Source: Taxillus chinensis
Taxonomy: Eukaryota; Streptophyta; Magnoliopsida; Santalales; Loranthaceae
Direction of reading: 5' to 3'
DNA: 64,000 nt
Assembly: GCA_023512835.1 (NCBI GenBank)
Contig: CM042088.1
Coordinates: 9,850,078 to 9,914,077, forward strand
The stretch's first letter is position 1; each line of letters opens with the position of its first letter. The position numbers were made by a program, and so were the translations under genes. Of this stretch, positions 1 to 10,722 are shown one piece after another. The notes below the pieces were generated by a model that saw only the letters and a list, made by a program, of their open reading frames with translations, was not told where the DNA came from and did not search any database.

Positions 1-365
1 TGTAGATGCTAGGAGCATGGGATGGGTTGGGGAGACTTGATCCCTACTGAGCTGTGGATGCTTACCCCTCCTACTGTGGTGTGTTTGCTTGCAGGAACCT
101 ACAGGCGTTAGGTGGGAACACCAAGGTGGAAGAGTTCTGTTTTGTGGCTTTGTTTTGTGTTAATTGCATTATGTAATTTTGTTGAGGCATTGTAACCCCC
201 GCGGGGAGATATTGTAATGAAGTTTGAAACATAATAAAGGCATATGGTTTCTGAAGTGTGATTGTGTTTTCTGAAGTGTATGTTGTGTTCCACCCCTTTA
301 TCCAAACCCGGGTAAAGGGAGGGTCACGTTCCGGTCTCCTCGGGTTGGAAAACCGGGGCGTGACA
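1..365 (+). mobile_element. E1 5' LTR, right-hand part only (Tekay-like Gypsy)
   Basis: This stretch matches 7418-7788, the right end of the LTR at 5921-7788, with only a few substitutions and two small indels, so it is the end of the 5' LTR of the same element; the rest lies outside the window. It ends in TGACA at 365. It contains the acceptor of an intron-like segment (AG at 93-94), a conserved block starting GAACCTACAGGCG, and an AATAAA at 233-238. The target-site duplication cannot be checked because the left end is missing. Confidence 0.93.
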
Positions 366-368
366 ATA

Positions 369-380
369 TGGTATCAGAGC
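369..380 (+). other. E1 primer binding site (initiator tRNA-Met type)
   Basis: TGGTATCAGAGC lies three bases after the LTR end. This is the standard plant PBS complementary to the 3' end of initiator tRNA-Met, used to prime minus-strand DNA synthesis. The same 12-mer follows the LTR at 62964, and a damaged version adjoins the E2 5' LTR. Confidence 0.93.
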
Positions 381-798
381 ATAGTCTAGATGGCCTAGGG
401 TAGTGGGCGGATCTGGTTATCTTGAGTCCTTTGGAGGAACCAGGAGGGACGTGCCTGATCAACACGGTCCTCTTGGAGCCTCTAAGGTGTACTTGGGGTA
501 GTCCAGACCTGAGGTAGGATTTGCATGCATTGGCATTAGGGCACTAGTTGCATTTGTTGCTATGTGTGAAGGATGTGAATAACATGATTATGCGTGAACT
601 GTGCAACTCTGAATAAGCTTGGAATGCCTTGGGCATGACTACAATGTGGACTGTGCTGTGTGCGATGTTGATTGATGCAATGGTTGAAATGTGTGTGATG
701 CCATGTACTGCTTGACTTGATAATGGGGTAGAGGTAGTGAAACTTGATAGTAGTCGAACGCGTTCTGACGTTTGTGCTTCTTACATCATGTAGTAAGA
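381..798 (+). other. E1 untranslated leader between PBS and gag
   Basis: This is non-coding leader. The GCCTGATCAAC block and its surroundings resemble the leader after the PBS at 62968, so the two families share leader ancestry. ORFs here on the opposite strand show no recognisable domain. No other gene is seen. Confidence 0.7.
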
Positions 799-1982
799 AT
801 GCCATCGAGGAGAGTGACTCGTGCGTCCGGGGCGATGGGCGATGAGTCATCTGCCCATGAGGGCCCGGTGCGGGGCGATCCGTTGGAGGACATGCACTTT
901 TCTTGGCGCGCAGTGCGAGAAGGCATCCGGCTGGAAGTCCTAGAGCTGAGGGAGGGTATCCGGCAAGAGGTACGGGAGGAGGTGCGCCGCGAGATGGCAG
1001 CCCAGCTGGTGGTGCCACCACCACCACCAGTGGGGGAGCTACCCCGGGAGCGTGAGGGTTCGTTGAGTGGTATACCGATCCGTGCAGAGGATGATGTGGT
1101 GACACGGTTCCGAAAGGAACAACCTCCGCGATTCAAAGGGGAGGAGGACCCAGTGTTAGCTGAGTACTGGCTGAGGCAGATCGAACATGTGTTTTCCTTT
1201 CTCCTACCCCGGGAGGAGGATAAGGTGAGGCTGGCCATTTGGCAACTAGAGGGGAATGCTCTGGAGTGGTGGCAGAGTGTCGCGGGGAGCCGTGCGGTGC
1301 AGTTTATGCTGTGGGAGGAGTTCTTGCAACTCTTCCACGATGAGTTTTTCCCTGAGTCCTTGAGATAGCAGAAGAGAGAAGAATTTGTAGCCTGAAGCAA
1401 GGATCAAAGACGGTGCCCGAGTATGAGCGGGAGTTCCGGAGCCTGAATAGATTTGCCCCCAAGACTGTGGCAAAGGAGGACCTGAAAGCCCACAAGTTCA
1501 CTTTGGGTCTCAGGCCAGCTCTTAGGTAGAGGGTGGCGATTCTGCGTTTGAGGACCTATGCTGAGGTTGTTGAGACAGCGCGCATAGCTGAGAGGGAACT
1601 GGATGATGGGAGGCAGGTTCACCAGGGTCGCCAGTTGCAAGGTGGGTCTGAACGCGATTCTAGGTCCAAGAGGCCCAAGACTGAGGAGAGAGATAATAGT
1701 TCTTTCCGCAGCCGGGGTCTACTATCTGTGAACCCAGGGAGGTACACCCTTGGCGGTAGTGGGCAGGGAGGTTCAGTAGGAGGTTCCCCTAGCGGTTGTC
1801 TTTGTTATGGGAGGCAAGGTCACTTCAAGAGGGAATGTCCCAAGAAGGACTGGCGGTGTAACAACTGTGGGCGATAGGGCCACTTGAGCCGGGTGTGCAG
1901 GAGTGGCAACAGGGGAGCAGGAGGTGTGGCATCCAGCATGAGGAGCGATGCTAGTTTCCGCGCTCCAGCGGAGAGGCCAGCC
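799..1982 (+). pseudogene. gag: E1 gag, broken (Tekay-like)
   Basis: This is the capsid/nucleocapsid precursor that packages retrotransposon RNA in cytoplasmic particles. The start is the ATG opening MPSRRVTRASGA, matching the E3 start MPPRRITRATPA. The capsid core includes PPRFKGEEDPV and LEWWQSV, followed by two zinc knuckles. The second is CCHC (CNNC, then GH, then C); the first has Tyr where the second Cys is expected. The frame is broken by TAG at 1366-1368 (E3 has Trp), a one-base loss near 1388, TAG at 1527-1529 (E3 has Gln), TAG at 1875-1877 inside the second knuckle, and a further frame change before 1988. It cannot give a full-length Gag. Confidence 0.9.
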
Positions 1983-1987
1983 CGTCG

Positions 1988-4030
1988 GTGGCGAAGCTAG
2001 CCATGCGGGATCTAGCCGGACCCAACCTCGGGGGGAGGCAAGAGCGTCGGCAAACGAAGCGGGAGGCAACCTTGGCGGGAAGCGTCCAGGTGAGTGAGCC
2101 GACCGATGGCACGGGCCAAGGAAGGGTGTTTGCGCTGGAGGCGACGTACCAGGAGGAGGCTGAGCTACCACCCCCACCAGCTGAGGGTGGAGCAGGACCA
2201 TCGGTGGTTAGAGGTACCCTTTTGATCTCCCGTACATTAGCTTCTGTTCTTTTCGATACGGGTTCATCATGTTCGTTTGTTGCTGAGCTTGTGATAGATA
2301 GCTTGGGGTTAGCTTGTGTGGAGGCAGCGAAGCCCCTAGTTGTTGAGTCTCCAGTGAGGGGTATGATTGAGGTACGGCGTGTGTGTCGTGACTGTGTGTT
2401 AACCATAGGAGAGGTGGAGCTGAGTTTTGACTTGCATGTAATGCCTTTGAGGACGTTTGACCTAATCTTGGGTATGGATTGGCTTATGGCTTTCCAGGCC
2501 AAGATAGATTGTTATCGGCGGCGTGTATCCTTCGTGACACCTGCAGGGACCTCTTGCACCCTGCAGGGGGAGTGGGACTGTGAGGCGAGTCGGGCCGGGC
2601 CAGTGTTGGATCAGTGGGGTTCCATTACCCACAGGTTGGCAGCCCTAACCTTTGCTGAGGAGGGGAAGGTGGAAAAGAGGGTGTGGCCCGCTGTTGTGGA
2701 CCAATTTCAGGATGTTTTTCCTGAAAAGTTGAGGAGTTTGCCACCTAAGAGGAGTGTGGAGTTCACCATTGAGTTGGTGCTGGGGACGGGTCCGATTTTC
2801 CAAGTAGCATATCGTATGGGGCCAGCTGAGTTGAGGGAGCTTCAGAGGCAAATCGAGGAGTTGGTTGGCCAGGGGTATATCAGACCGAGTACCTCACCTT
2901 GGGGTGCTCCGGTGCTCTTTGCAAAGAAGGCAGATGGCACACTACGCCTCTGCATAGATTACAGGAAGCTGAATTTGGTGACTGTGAAGAACAAGTATCC
3001 ATTGCCTCGGATCGATGACCTGTTTGACCAGTTGAGCGGAGCCCGGTGGTTTTCCAAGATAGATCTACGGTCGGGGTATCATCAGTTGAGGGTTAGGGAG
3101 GAAGACATCCCTAAGACGGCCTTTCGGTGCAGGTATGGGCACTATGAGTGGATAGTGATGCCTTTTGGGCTCACTAATTCGCCGGCAGTGTTTATGCATT
3201 TGATGAACCAAGTCTTTGCCCCATACTTAGACTCGTTCGTGGTGGTGTTTATAGACGATATCTTGGTATATTCAAAGACCGAGAGGGAGCATGTGGAGCA
3301 TTTGGCAACAGTGTTGCAAACCTTGAAGGATCAGCGGTTATTTGCTAAGTTTAGCAAATGCGAGTTTTGGATGCAGGAGGTCCATTTCCTTGGCCACATA
3401 GTATCCGCTGAAGGGGTTAGAGTGGACCCAGCCAAGATTGAGGCGATATCATCATGGGAGAGGCCAACCAATATTTTCGAGATTCGTAGCTTTCTTGGCT
3501 TGGCAGGCAATTACTGTCGTTTTGTAGAGGGATTCTCCCGTTTGGCAGCTCCTATGACGGTGTTGACTCGGAAGAGAGTGAAGTTTGAGTAGACTGATAA
3601 GTGTCAGCAGGCGTTTGAGGCTCTCAAAACCCGTTTGACCACTGCACCGGTGTTGAGGTTACCTCGGGAGGATATCCTATATGAGGTGTACTGTGATGCG
3701 TCCAGGGTTGGTTTGGGGTGTGTGCTTATGCAGGAGCACACGGTGGTAGCTTATGGGTCAAGGCAGTGAAGCCTCATGAGCAAAATTATCCTACTCATGA
3801 CCTTGAGTTGGCGGCCGTCATCTTCGCCCTGAAGAGTTGGCGACATTACCTCTTGGGGGGAGAAGTTTGTAGTGTTCTCGGATCACAAGAGCCTTCGGTA
3901 CATCTTTACTCGAAGGACTTGAATTTGAGGCGGAGGAGATGGGTGGAGTATTTGCGGACTTTTGACTTTACTCTTGCCTATACCCCGGGCAAGGGTAATG
4001 TTGTGGGCGACGCGTTGAGTAGAAAAGGGA
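1988..4030 (+). pseudogene. pol: E1 protease, reverse transcriptase and RNase H, broken
   Basis: The aspartic protease is recognised by [10 protein letters not shown], with catalytic DTG intact, near 2255. The reverse transcriptase follows ([41 protein letters not shown]) with its catalytic FIDDILVYS motif near 3250. RNase H follows with [15 protein letters not shown] and, near the end, GDALSRK carrying the last Asp. Protease and RT are open from 1988 to a TAG at 3590-3592 where E3 has Trp (KFEWTDKC). A one-base loss near 3769 and a base gain near 3857 scramble the RNase H frame. The domain order protease, RT, RNase H, integrase is that of Ty3/Gypsy. Confidence 0.92.
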
Positions 4031-5583
4031 AAGGCCGAGGTGGCCGTGCGAGAGTGGAAGCCGATGGAGCGATTGGCGATGTTGCAGTGCGGCTTGTTGT
4101 TCGTGATGGTGGGACGGTCCCGAGTCCTTTGGTGGTTATGCCGAGTTGTACCAGGCGTGTCCGGGAGAGACAGTTGGGTGACATTGAGTGTGAGGTTCTC
4201 CGTGCCCGTATTGAGGCTGGTGAGCTATCTGAGGACTGGACAGAGGGTCCTGAGCATGAGTTGTCTTTTCAGGGGCGATTAGTAGTGGCTTCCTCCCTCA
4301 GGGATGAGGTGATGAGGGAGTTTCACCAGTCTAGAGTTGTTGTGCATCCAGGGGGTACGAAGATGTACCATGCGCTTCGGGGACATTTTTGGTGGCCTGG
4401 GATGAAACGCGATGTGGCTGCCTTTGTTTCGCGGTGCCTCACGTGTTAGCAGGTGAAGGCTGAGCATCAGCGGCCGGCGGGCATGTTACAGCCCTTGCCC
4501 ATAGCGGAGTGGAAGTGGGACCACATTGCGATGGACTTTGTGACTGGTCTTCCACCCACCACTGGGAGGAAGGATATGATTTGGGTGATTGTGGATCGAC
4601 TCACAAAGTCGGCCCATTTCCTGGCTGTTCGCGAGCGGGACTCTATTGGGACCTTGAGTCAGCTATACATGAACGAGATTGTGAGACTGCATGGCGTACC
4701 ATCCTCGGTTGTCTCTGACCGGGATTCGAGGTTCACTTCCCGTTTTTGGGCAGGTTTGCAGGAGGCTATGGGGACCAAACTTCACTTGAGTACGGCCTTT
4801 CACCCCAGAGCCGACGGCCAGATAGAGAGGATGAATCAGACTTTGGAGGATATGTTACGGGCCTGTGTGTTAGATTTTGGGGGTTCATGGGGGACTCACC
4901 TTCCTTTGGTGGAGTTTGCCTACAACAACAGTTATCAGGCATCCATTGGGATGGCTCCTTTTGAAGCGTTGTATGGACGGCCGTGTCGATCACCTTTGTG
5001 TTGGACCGAGGTGGGGGAGACAGCTCTCTTGGGACCACAGTTGGTTTAAGAGGCTACCAAGAAGGTTAAGTTGATTCGTCAGCGGTTGTTATCGGCTCGA
5101 GTCGGCGAGAAATCTTATGCGGATCAGCGGCGGCGACCTTTGGAGTTTTCTGTTGGTGATCATGTGTTCCTTCATGTCTCTCCACGTCGTGGACATCGAC
5201 GGTTTGGGCAAGGTTCCATGCTATCTCCCCGGTTTATTGGTCCTTTTGAGGTTCTGACTCGTGTGGGGCCGGTGGCTTACCGGTTAGCTTTGCCACCGCG
5301 GCTGAGTAGGGTACACAATGTATTCCACGTGTCTCAGTTGCGAAAGTATCACCCTGACCCCACCCATGTGATCGATTGGGGGACATTAGACATTGAGGAT
5401 GACATGTCCGTTGTTGAGGCCCCTATCCGTATCCTAGATCGGCGCGAGAAGCTTTTGCGTGGTCGTGCTATTCCTTTGGTTCGCGTGCTGTGGCAGCACC
5501 GTGGCATTGAGGAGGAGACTTGGGAGCGTGAGTCCTTGATGCAGGAGCAGCATCCCGAGTTGTTCGAGGACGAACATTCTTAA
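4031..5583 (+). pseudogene. pol: E1 integrase with C-terminal chromodomain-like end, broken
   Basis: The integrase zinc-binding region ([17 protein letters not shown], then CLTC) is followed by the DDE core: [20 protein letters not shown], and the Glu in the region after HPRADGQIER. The C-terminus ends RILDRREKLLRGRAIPLV, then WQHRGIEEETWERE and HPELFEDE. In plant chromoviruses this position holds a chromodomain that directs insertion to heterochromatin. TAG at 4447-4449 and TAA at 5047-5049 sit where Gln codons are expected, so the frame is broken though most of the core reads clearly. Assignment to Tekay/Del rather than a sister chromovirus lineage rests on the integrase end, the PBS and the long LTRs. 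Confidence 0.9.
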
Positions 5584-5920
5584 GAGTGGGAGGTGGTCAG
5601 GGCCAAGGGATAGTGATGTGTTTTCTTGTATTAGTTGTGTATGATTTGGTCTATTTGTATTGTCTTTTAGACATGTGTTCATATTTGTGATGTGTTTTGA
5701 GATGTGTATTTGTGACATGCGGATATGTGTTATATGCATTATTGTGATGCATATGGTTATGGATTATGGTGGTACCTTGTTATGTCTTTGTTATGTCTTT
5801 GTGCGCGGTGTATGACCCATTTGGGTGTTATGACTCGCTGTGTGGCAAATGGGTAGCTTGTGTTTGTTTTCCTCGTATGTCATTTCTTTTCGAGGACGAA
5901 AAGTCTTAAAGGGGAGAGGA
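5584..5920 (+). other. E1 3' untranslated region and polypurine tract
   Basis: Non-coding sequence follows the stop at 5581-5583. It ends in a purine run, AAAGGGGAGAGGA (5908-5920), directly against the LTR. This is the polypurine tract that primes plus-strand synthesis. The block encoding FEDE (cgaggacgaa) recurs at 5891 just before the tract, and the same arrangement is seen in E2 and E3. Confidence 0.85.
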
Positions 5921-5947
5921 TGTAATGACCCGTGTGTAAGAAGTTAA

Positions 5948-6022
5948 CCACAAACACCTTGGATGTTGGTGCACAAACACCTTGGATGTTGGTGCACAAA
6001 CACCTTGGATGTTGGTGCACAA
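5948..6022 (+). repeat. Three 23-bp tandem repeats at the start of U3
   Basis: Three head-to-tail copies of ACAAACACCTTGGATGTTGGTG plus one base. Each contains a short inverted repeat (CACC/GGTG). I did not see the array at the start of the other Tekay LTRs here, so it is probably a local expansion. Confidence 0.85.
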
Positions 6023-6518
6023 GTTTGAGGTAAGAGATGAGCCCAAGAGGGGACTTTTGGGAGGTGCATGTGACAAGTGATAACGTGCATTTATGCCCTA
6101 GGAAGATGCTATGCATATATAGGCGGTTTTAAGCTGTTTTGGCTGATCTTGGAGCTCACTTTTGATATGGTAGATGGCCTCAAACAATTAGCATGCAAGA
6201 ACAAAAGTTGCTTAGAATGAGGTCCTCTATCTACCACAGAAATTTCAGAGCATTTGGAGCTGCACGTGAATTCACCCATTCCACGTGCAAGCACATTTTT
6301 GCTTCTTAGACCTCTACAAGATGCAAGGAGGCTTAGGGTGAAGTTTGAGTGCATTTGGAGCTGCACGCCAATTGGGGAATTGGCGTTCAAATTGGCGTGC
6401 AGGCATATTTTTGCATGGTTACCTTAGTTTTGTTATTCTAATCATCTTTTCCCAAAGGACCATGTTGGAATTATGGATATTTTGTCGAGTATGGATGCGA
6501 AAGGTTGTAACTTGTGTA

Positions 6519-6596
6519 ATCAAAACTACGTCGTTTTGATCTTGGGGTTCACTTAATCAAAACTACGTCGTTTTGATGTTGTGTTGTCTATATAAG
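6519..6596 (+). promoter_or_regulatory. E1 LTR core promoter: paired ACGT boxes and TATA box
   Basis: Two copies of the near-palindrome CAAAACTACGTCGTTTTG start 37 bp apart, and TATATAAG (6589-6596) follows 12 bp after the second. The transcript would begin shortly downstream. The same pair, order and spacing occur in the other family copies at 14759-14817 and 40220-40277 (minus), 17595-17653 (plus) and 47429-47486 (minus). ACGT-core palindromes are typical plant bZIP-factor sites; binding here is inferred. Confidence 0.75.
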
Positions 6597-6649
6597 GATG
6601 AAGAGCCCTCTGTTTTAGGTTTAGGGTTTGTTGCTCCACCACCGGCGTC

Positions 6650-6700
<51 letters not shown>

Positions 6701-7788
6701 AAGGAGAGCGGTTGCTTCTTGCCGGAGCATCTTGCGTGGGGAGGACGGCGTCTAGCGTGGGAGCAAGAGCAGGAGGACGTTTCCAAGGTAGGGGTTCTGT
6801 CTCACCTGATCCGTTCGGGGTTAGGCCCTGCGTAGAGGATTTATAGAGCTTCTACTGTTATTGTTATACTATCTATATGTAAATTCATATAGGTGTGACC
6901 TCCTATATGAATGTTGGCCTTCGATGGCAAGTATGGGTTGAGATTAGGCTGTGTGGCACTGCACACTAGGTGTTTGATATTATGCCTGTGAGGGCATGCA
7001 TGTTATGCGATTGATGTTATGCCAGGTGTGGTTATGCCTGAATGGTGTTTGATGTAATGTCTGTGAGGATATGCATGCTAGGTGTTTGATGTTATACCAG
7101 GGTGGACATGCATGTTAAGTGTTTGTTGTTATGCCTGAATAACTGAGGTATATGTTAAATGTCTGTTGTTGTCTGTGGAGCCTAAGAAGCCTGAGAGGCT
7201 GAGGCAATGCTTGTGTACCTGTGGAGCCTGAGAGACTGAATTAATGTCAGTGAGACTGACTGTGGAAATTATGCCTGAGAGGCGGTTAAATCATTAGCCT
7301 GAAGAGGCGGTCAAATCACTTGTGGCTTGTGTGGTAGAGAATTGTAACTACTGGTGTGGTTTGTTATTGTCTGTTGAAATGATTGTAACACGACACTGCA
7401 CTTGTACACATGACATGTAGATGCTAGGAGCATGGGATGGGTTGGGGAGACTTGATCCCTCTGAGAGCGTGGATGCTCACCCCTCCTACTGTGGTGTGTT
7501 TTCTTGCAGGAACCTACAGGCGTTAGGTGGGAACACCAAGGTGGAAGAGTTCTGTTTTGTGGCTTTGTTTTGTGTTAATTGCATTATGTAATTTTGTTGA
7601 GGCATTGTAACCCCCGCGGGGAGATATTGTAATGAAGTTTGAAACATAATAAAGGCATATGGTTTCAATTAAATAATTGTGTGATTGTGTTTTCTGAAGT
7701 GTATGTTGTGTTCCACCCCTTTATCCAAACCCGGGTAAAGGGAGGGTCACGTTCCGGTCTCCTCGGGTTGGAAAATCGGGGCGTGACA

Positions 7789-7965
7789 GGGCGGGGCTAG
7801 ATCTGGGTGATGGCGTGCTGGCGAACCTGGCGAGGGGGAGGGGGTGTTGGCAACGGGACTGGAAGAGGGGGGGGGGTGCTGGCGACGGGAAGGGCAGTGG
7901 GGGGTTACTGGTGACGGACGGGAAGTGGGGTGCTGGCAATGGGGGGTGTTGGGAACAGGTATTGC
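7789..7965. repeat. G-rich degenerate minisatellite
   Basis: The sequence right of E1 is strongly G-rich on + and reiterates a degenerate GGTGCTGGCGACGGG-like unit, with runs of up to ten G. No coding potential is seen. It is the flank into which E1 inserted, but its relation to E1 cannot be tested because the other flank is off-window. Confidence 0.7.
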
Positions 7966-7995
7966 AAAAGAAAAGATGAAGGACAAAATAATAAA

Positions 7996-8023
7996 AAAGG
8001 TTCCCTCACATAAGGGAACCTTT
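7996..8023. repeat. Perfect 11-bp hairpin with 6-nt loop
   Basis: AAAGGTTCCCT and AGGGAACCTTT are exact inverted copies around CACATA. Just downstream, to about 8200, lies sequence of the kind often seen in small plant inverted-repeat elements (GCGTACCAAACA-like), but I could not define TIRs or a duplication. Confidence 0.7.
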
Positions 8024-8577
8024 GTAAACCTGGGGTAGGAGGGAATCAACTTACCCCTATCTATGGGTATAACATTTCCACAGGAATCAACAAACGTGAA
8101 AAAAGAATAAAATTTGATTCATTTCTTTTCCTTTCCTGCGTACCAAACATACTATAAAAGTGATATGTAACGTCTGCCAAACATATAGGACCTTTTTATA
8201 ATTAACTATTCTATATTCTTCCTATTTTACTCCCTATTCACATTTCACATCCATATTAAAACGCTTTCGTTGTTATTTTTCATAAAATTTCAATTGATAA
8301 ATATATTATACAATTACACCGCTTATATTTTACTACCACTTCCAACGCGACAAAACCTATTGAAATTGGGGAAATATTTTTGTCCAAAATATTAATTAAT
8401 AACATAAAATGATGGTTATCGATTGATGATGACACACCTTTCGGTCACCCTATTATAAAATTGGCCGCAGCACACTGCGGTGTTTTGTGTCTCTACTACA
8501 ATCTTTTTCGGCGTCATTTGATTCGCTTGCTCGGTCGCTCTCTTTTTCTCCCGCCCGCTCTCTAGGGTTTTGCAGCT
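8024..8577 (+). promoter_or_regulatory. Upstream region, promoter and 5' UTR of RanBP1
   Basis: AT-rich sequence precedes the gene. TATTATAAA near 8450-8458 is a plausible TATA box about 120 bp before the ATG. The presumed leader is pyrimidine-rich and contains a telo-box-like TAGGGTTTT just before the start codon, a motif frequent in leaders of housekeeping genes in plants. The transcription start is not mapped. Confidence 0.55.
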
Positions 8578-8736
8578 ATGGCCAGTACTGCTGATCCACC
8601 TTCCCACAGAGAGGAAGACGACAGCCTCCCTGCGGAAGACGAAGACACCGGAGCTGTCGTCGCTCCGATCATCAAGCTTGAAGAGGTCGCCGTAACCACC
8701 GGCGAAGAGGAGGAAGATTCAATCCTCGATCTGTAC

Positions 8737-8792
<56 letters not shown>

Positions 8793-10722
8793 GGGTTTGC
8801 AGTTTTGTTGCTTCCCCGATCCATCCATCTGTTTCCATCCTCTCTCACCGTCCCAGTGGCACCGGGTTTTCATCCAGGAAAGCAAAGCTCTATCGATTCG
8901 ATAAAGATGGCAATCAATGGAAGGAGAGGGGTGCTGGTACTGTGAAGCTTCTGAAACACAAGGGGTCAGGCAAAGTACGCCTCCTTATGCGCCAATCCAA
9001 GACCCTCAAGATCTGCGCTAATCATCTAGGTAGGTCATTTCTGAATCACTTTCACACGCCGACAGACTGGCATCTAACACTAAGCGTGTCTTATTATCTG
9101 TGATTATTTATGATTATGTAATTTGTATGTATTGATTGGTTGAGCAGTTACCTCAACAATGAAGGTCCAAGAGCATACTGGAAATGAAAAGTCATGCTTG
9201 TGGCACGCTCCTGACTTTTCCGATGGAGAGCTCAAGAATGAGATGTTTTGTATCCGTTTCTCTTCGATTGAGAGTAAGTGTTTTATTATTGATTTAGTTC
9301 TTTGTGGGTTTAACTGGTTGTCCATGTATTGTTTTACTCTACCAGATCTTTAGATGTCCAATGTATATAGCATTGTTATTGTTGGGTGTTATGATGTTCA
9401 CAGAAAAATTTGTTTCTCGTGCTTTATTTTTATTTTACTTTTTTTTGATACTACTGCCCTTGCAACTCTCTATTTTCCGTTTTTATACCTATACTCAGTG
9501 CGATTATATCATCACATTGAATCGGATTGAGTATTAAATTTTAGATTTTCATAGACATTTTTTGTGGATGATTATCTTTGTTGTTAACTGCTGGTCTGTA
9601 TTGCGTTTGACTACTAAGGCAATTCTGGTAGGGTTCAAATCATTTGTGTTTAAATTTTGTTTTGATGTTTAAAAACTGCGTAAACAGAATTGACGCTGAA
9701 GCATAAAGCTTCAAATCCAATGAGCGCTTTGTGATTTCCTTGAGTGTCCTAGGTATTGACCTGGGTGTTGTAAAAAGATTGTCCTGCTGTATGGAAGTCC
9801 TTTAACTTTTGGCTCATATAATTAATTGTTTAGTGAATGCATTACATATTTAGTGATTTTGTGGAACCTGATTTGACTTCTATCATAAATAATTTATCTT
9901 TCTTTAGTGAATGCTGTTATCAGAAGAGATGATTTTGAGATTTGTGTTTGTGAGGGGGATAGAAGATCACTATACTGGTACTCATATCAAAATTTGTTGT
10001 ATATTGTTATGTTGATATATGTAATTATAACATTTTGAGTCATAGTGGCACTAGCAATTGACATTTGAAAAGCTGAAGTCTGTTCTGTGAAGCTGTTAGT
10101 AGTTTTGATACTTTTTAATGTGGGGAGCGATATGCATTTTTATTATACGTTTGGATTTCATAAAGATATGAAAACATTTTTGGAATGTAACTAGCTTCTA
10201 ACAAATGAAACTTTTTGACCATCTTTACCTACCTACCGCTTGCATTCACGTATAACTTTTAGCTGTCACAAATATGTAATTTTCATCATTTCTCGTGGCC
10301 ATTTTCAATGCTTAAATGGCCTGAAAAAATTTGGTTCCAGGATTATATGCGACAGTGGTAAAATAATGTCGTTACTTGGGTTCTTTGTACGGGTTGCTGG
10401 TTCTCATTTATGTACATAGAAGGGTTGGTTATGAGCTTGATGTGTCCGTGTGAATCTCTGAAATGCACTAAATAAAATTACGCTTTTTCCCACAGACTGC
10501 AAGACTTTCATGGAAAAGTTTACCGAGGTTGCTGAATCCCAGGGGAGTAAAGAGGAAAACAAGGATGCTACAACTGCTGCAGTGCTCCTCGAGAAGTTGA
10601 GTGTTGAAGATGATAAAACAGAAGTAAAGGACAAGGAAGAGGCGCCGCAGGTTGCGGCGAAGGAGAAGGAATCTGCAAGTCAGTCGGCAGAGGTTGAAAA
10701 TAAAGACGTCCCGCCAGCATAA
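8578..10722 (+). CDS. RANBP1: Ran-binding protein 1 (RanBP1 homologue), four exons
   Basis: RanBP1 binds Ran-GTP and stimulates GTP hydrolysis with RanGAP, releasing Ran from export and import complexes; it acts in cytoplasm and at the nuclear envelope and matters for nuclear transport and mitosis. Exons by splice sites and homology: 8578-8732, 8878-9029, 9148-9273, 10496-10722, all with GT-AG introns. They join in frame to 660 nt, or 219 residues. An acidic N-terminus ([17 protein letters not shown]) precedes one Ran-binding domain (about residues 25-150) with [49 protein letters not shown] and FCIRF. The tail is charged, rich in Lys, Glu and Ala. The length is usual for plant RanBP1. Intron 1 holds a (CT)n run; intron 3 is about 1.2 kb. 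No lesion is seen, so it is probably functional. Confidence 0.96.
8741..8788. repeat. (CT)n microsatellite in RanBP1 intron 1
   Basis: An almost pure CT dinucleotide run starts a few bases after the intron donor. It is likely to vary in length between individuals. The Tekay LTRs carry (GA/CT)n runs in their transcribed leaders too. Confidence 0.95.

Larger units (their letters stand above)
5921..7788 (+). mobile_element. E1 3' LTR (1868 bp)
   Basis: The LTR starts TGTAATGACCC after the polypurine tract and ends GGGGCGTGACA. It carries, in order, a 23-bp triple repeat (5948-6022), CACGTG-type inverted repeats, two near-palindromic ACGT boxes (6519-6540, 6556-6577), a TATA box (TATATAAG, 6589-6596), a telo-box-like GGTTTAGGGTTT, a (GA)n run (6652-6698), an intron-like segment (donor GTAGGG at 6788, acceptor AG ending at 7509) and AATAAA at 7648-7653. 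Its right end matches 1-365 closely, so the insertion is fairly recent. It starts TGTAATG while the other Tekay copies here start TGTAAGG, suggesting a distinct subfamily. Confidence 0.95.

Noticed and set aside
8578..8904. Single-exon ORF ending SLSIR
   Set aside because: It reads through the (CT)n of intron 1. The spliced RanBP1 model restores the conserved LYRFDKDG domain and uses proper GT-AG sites.
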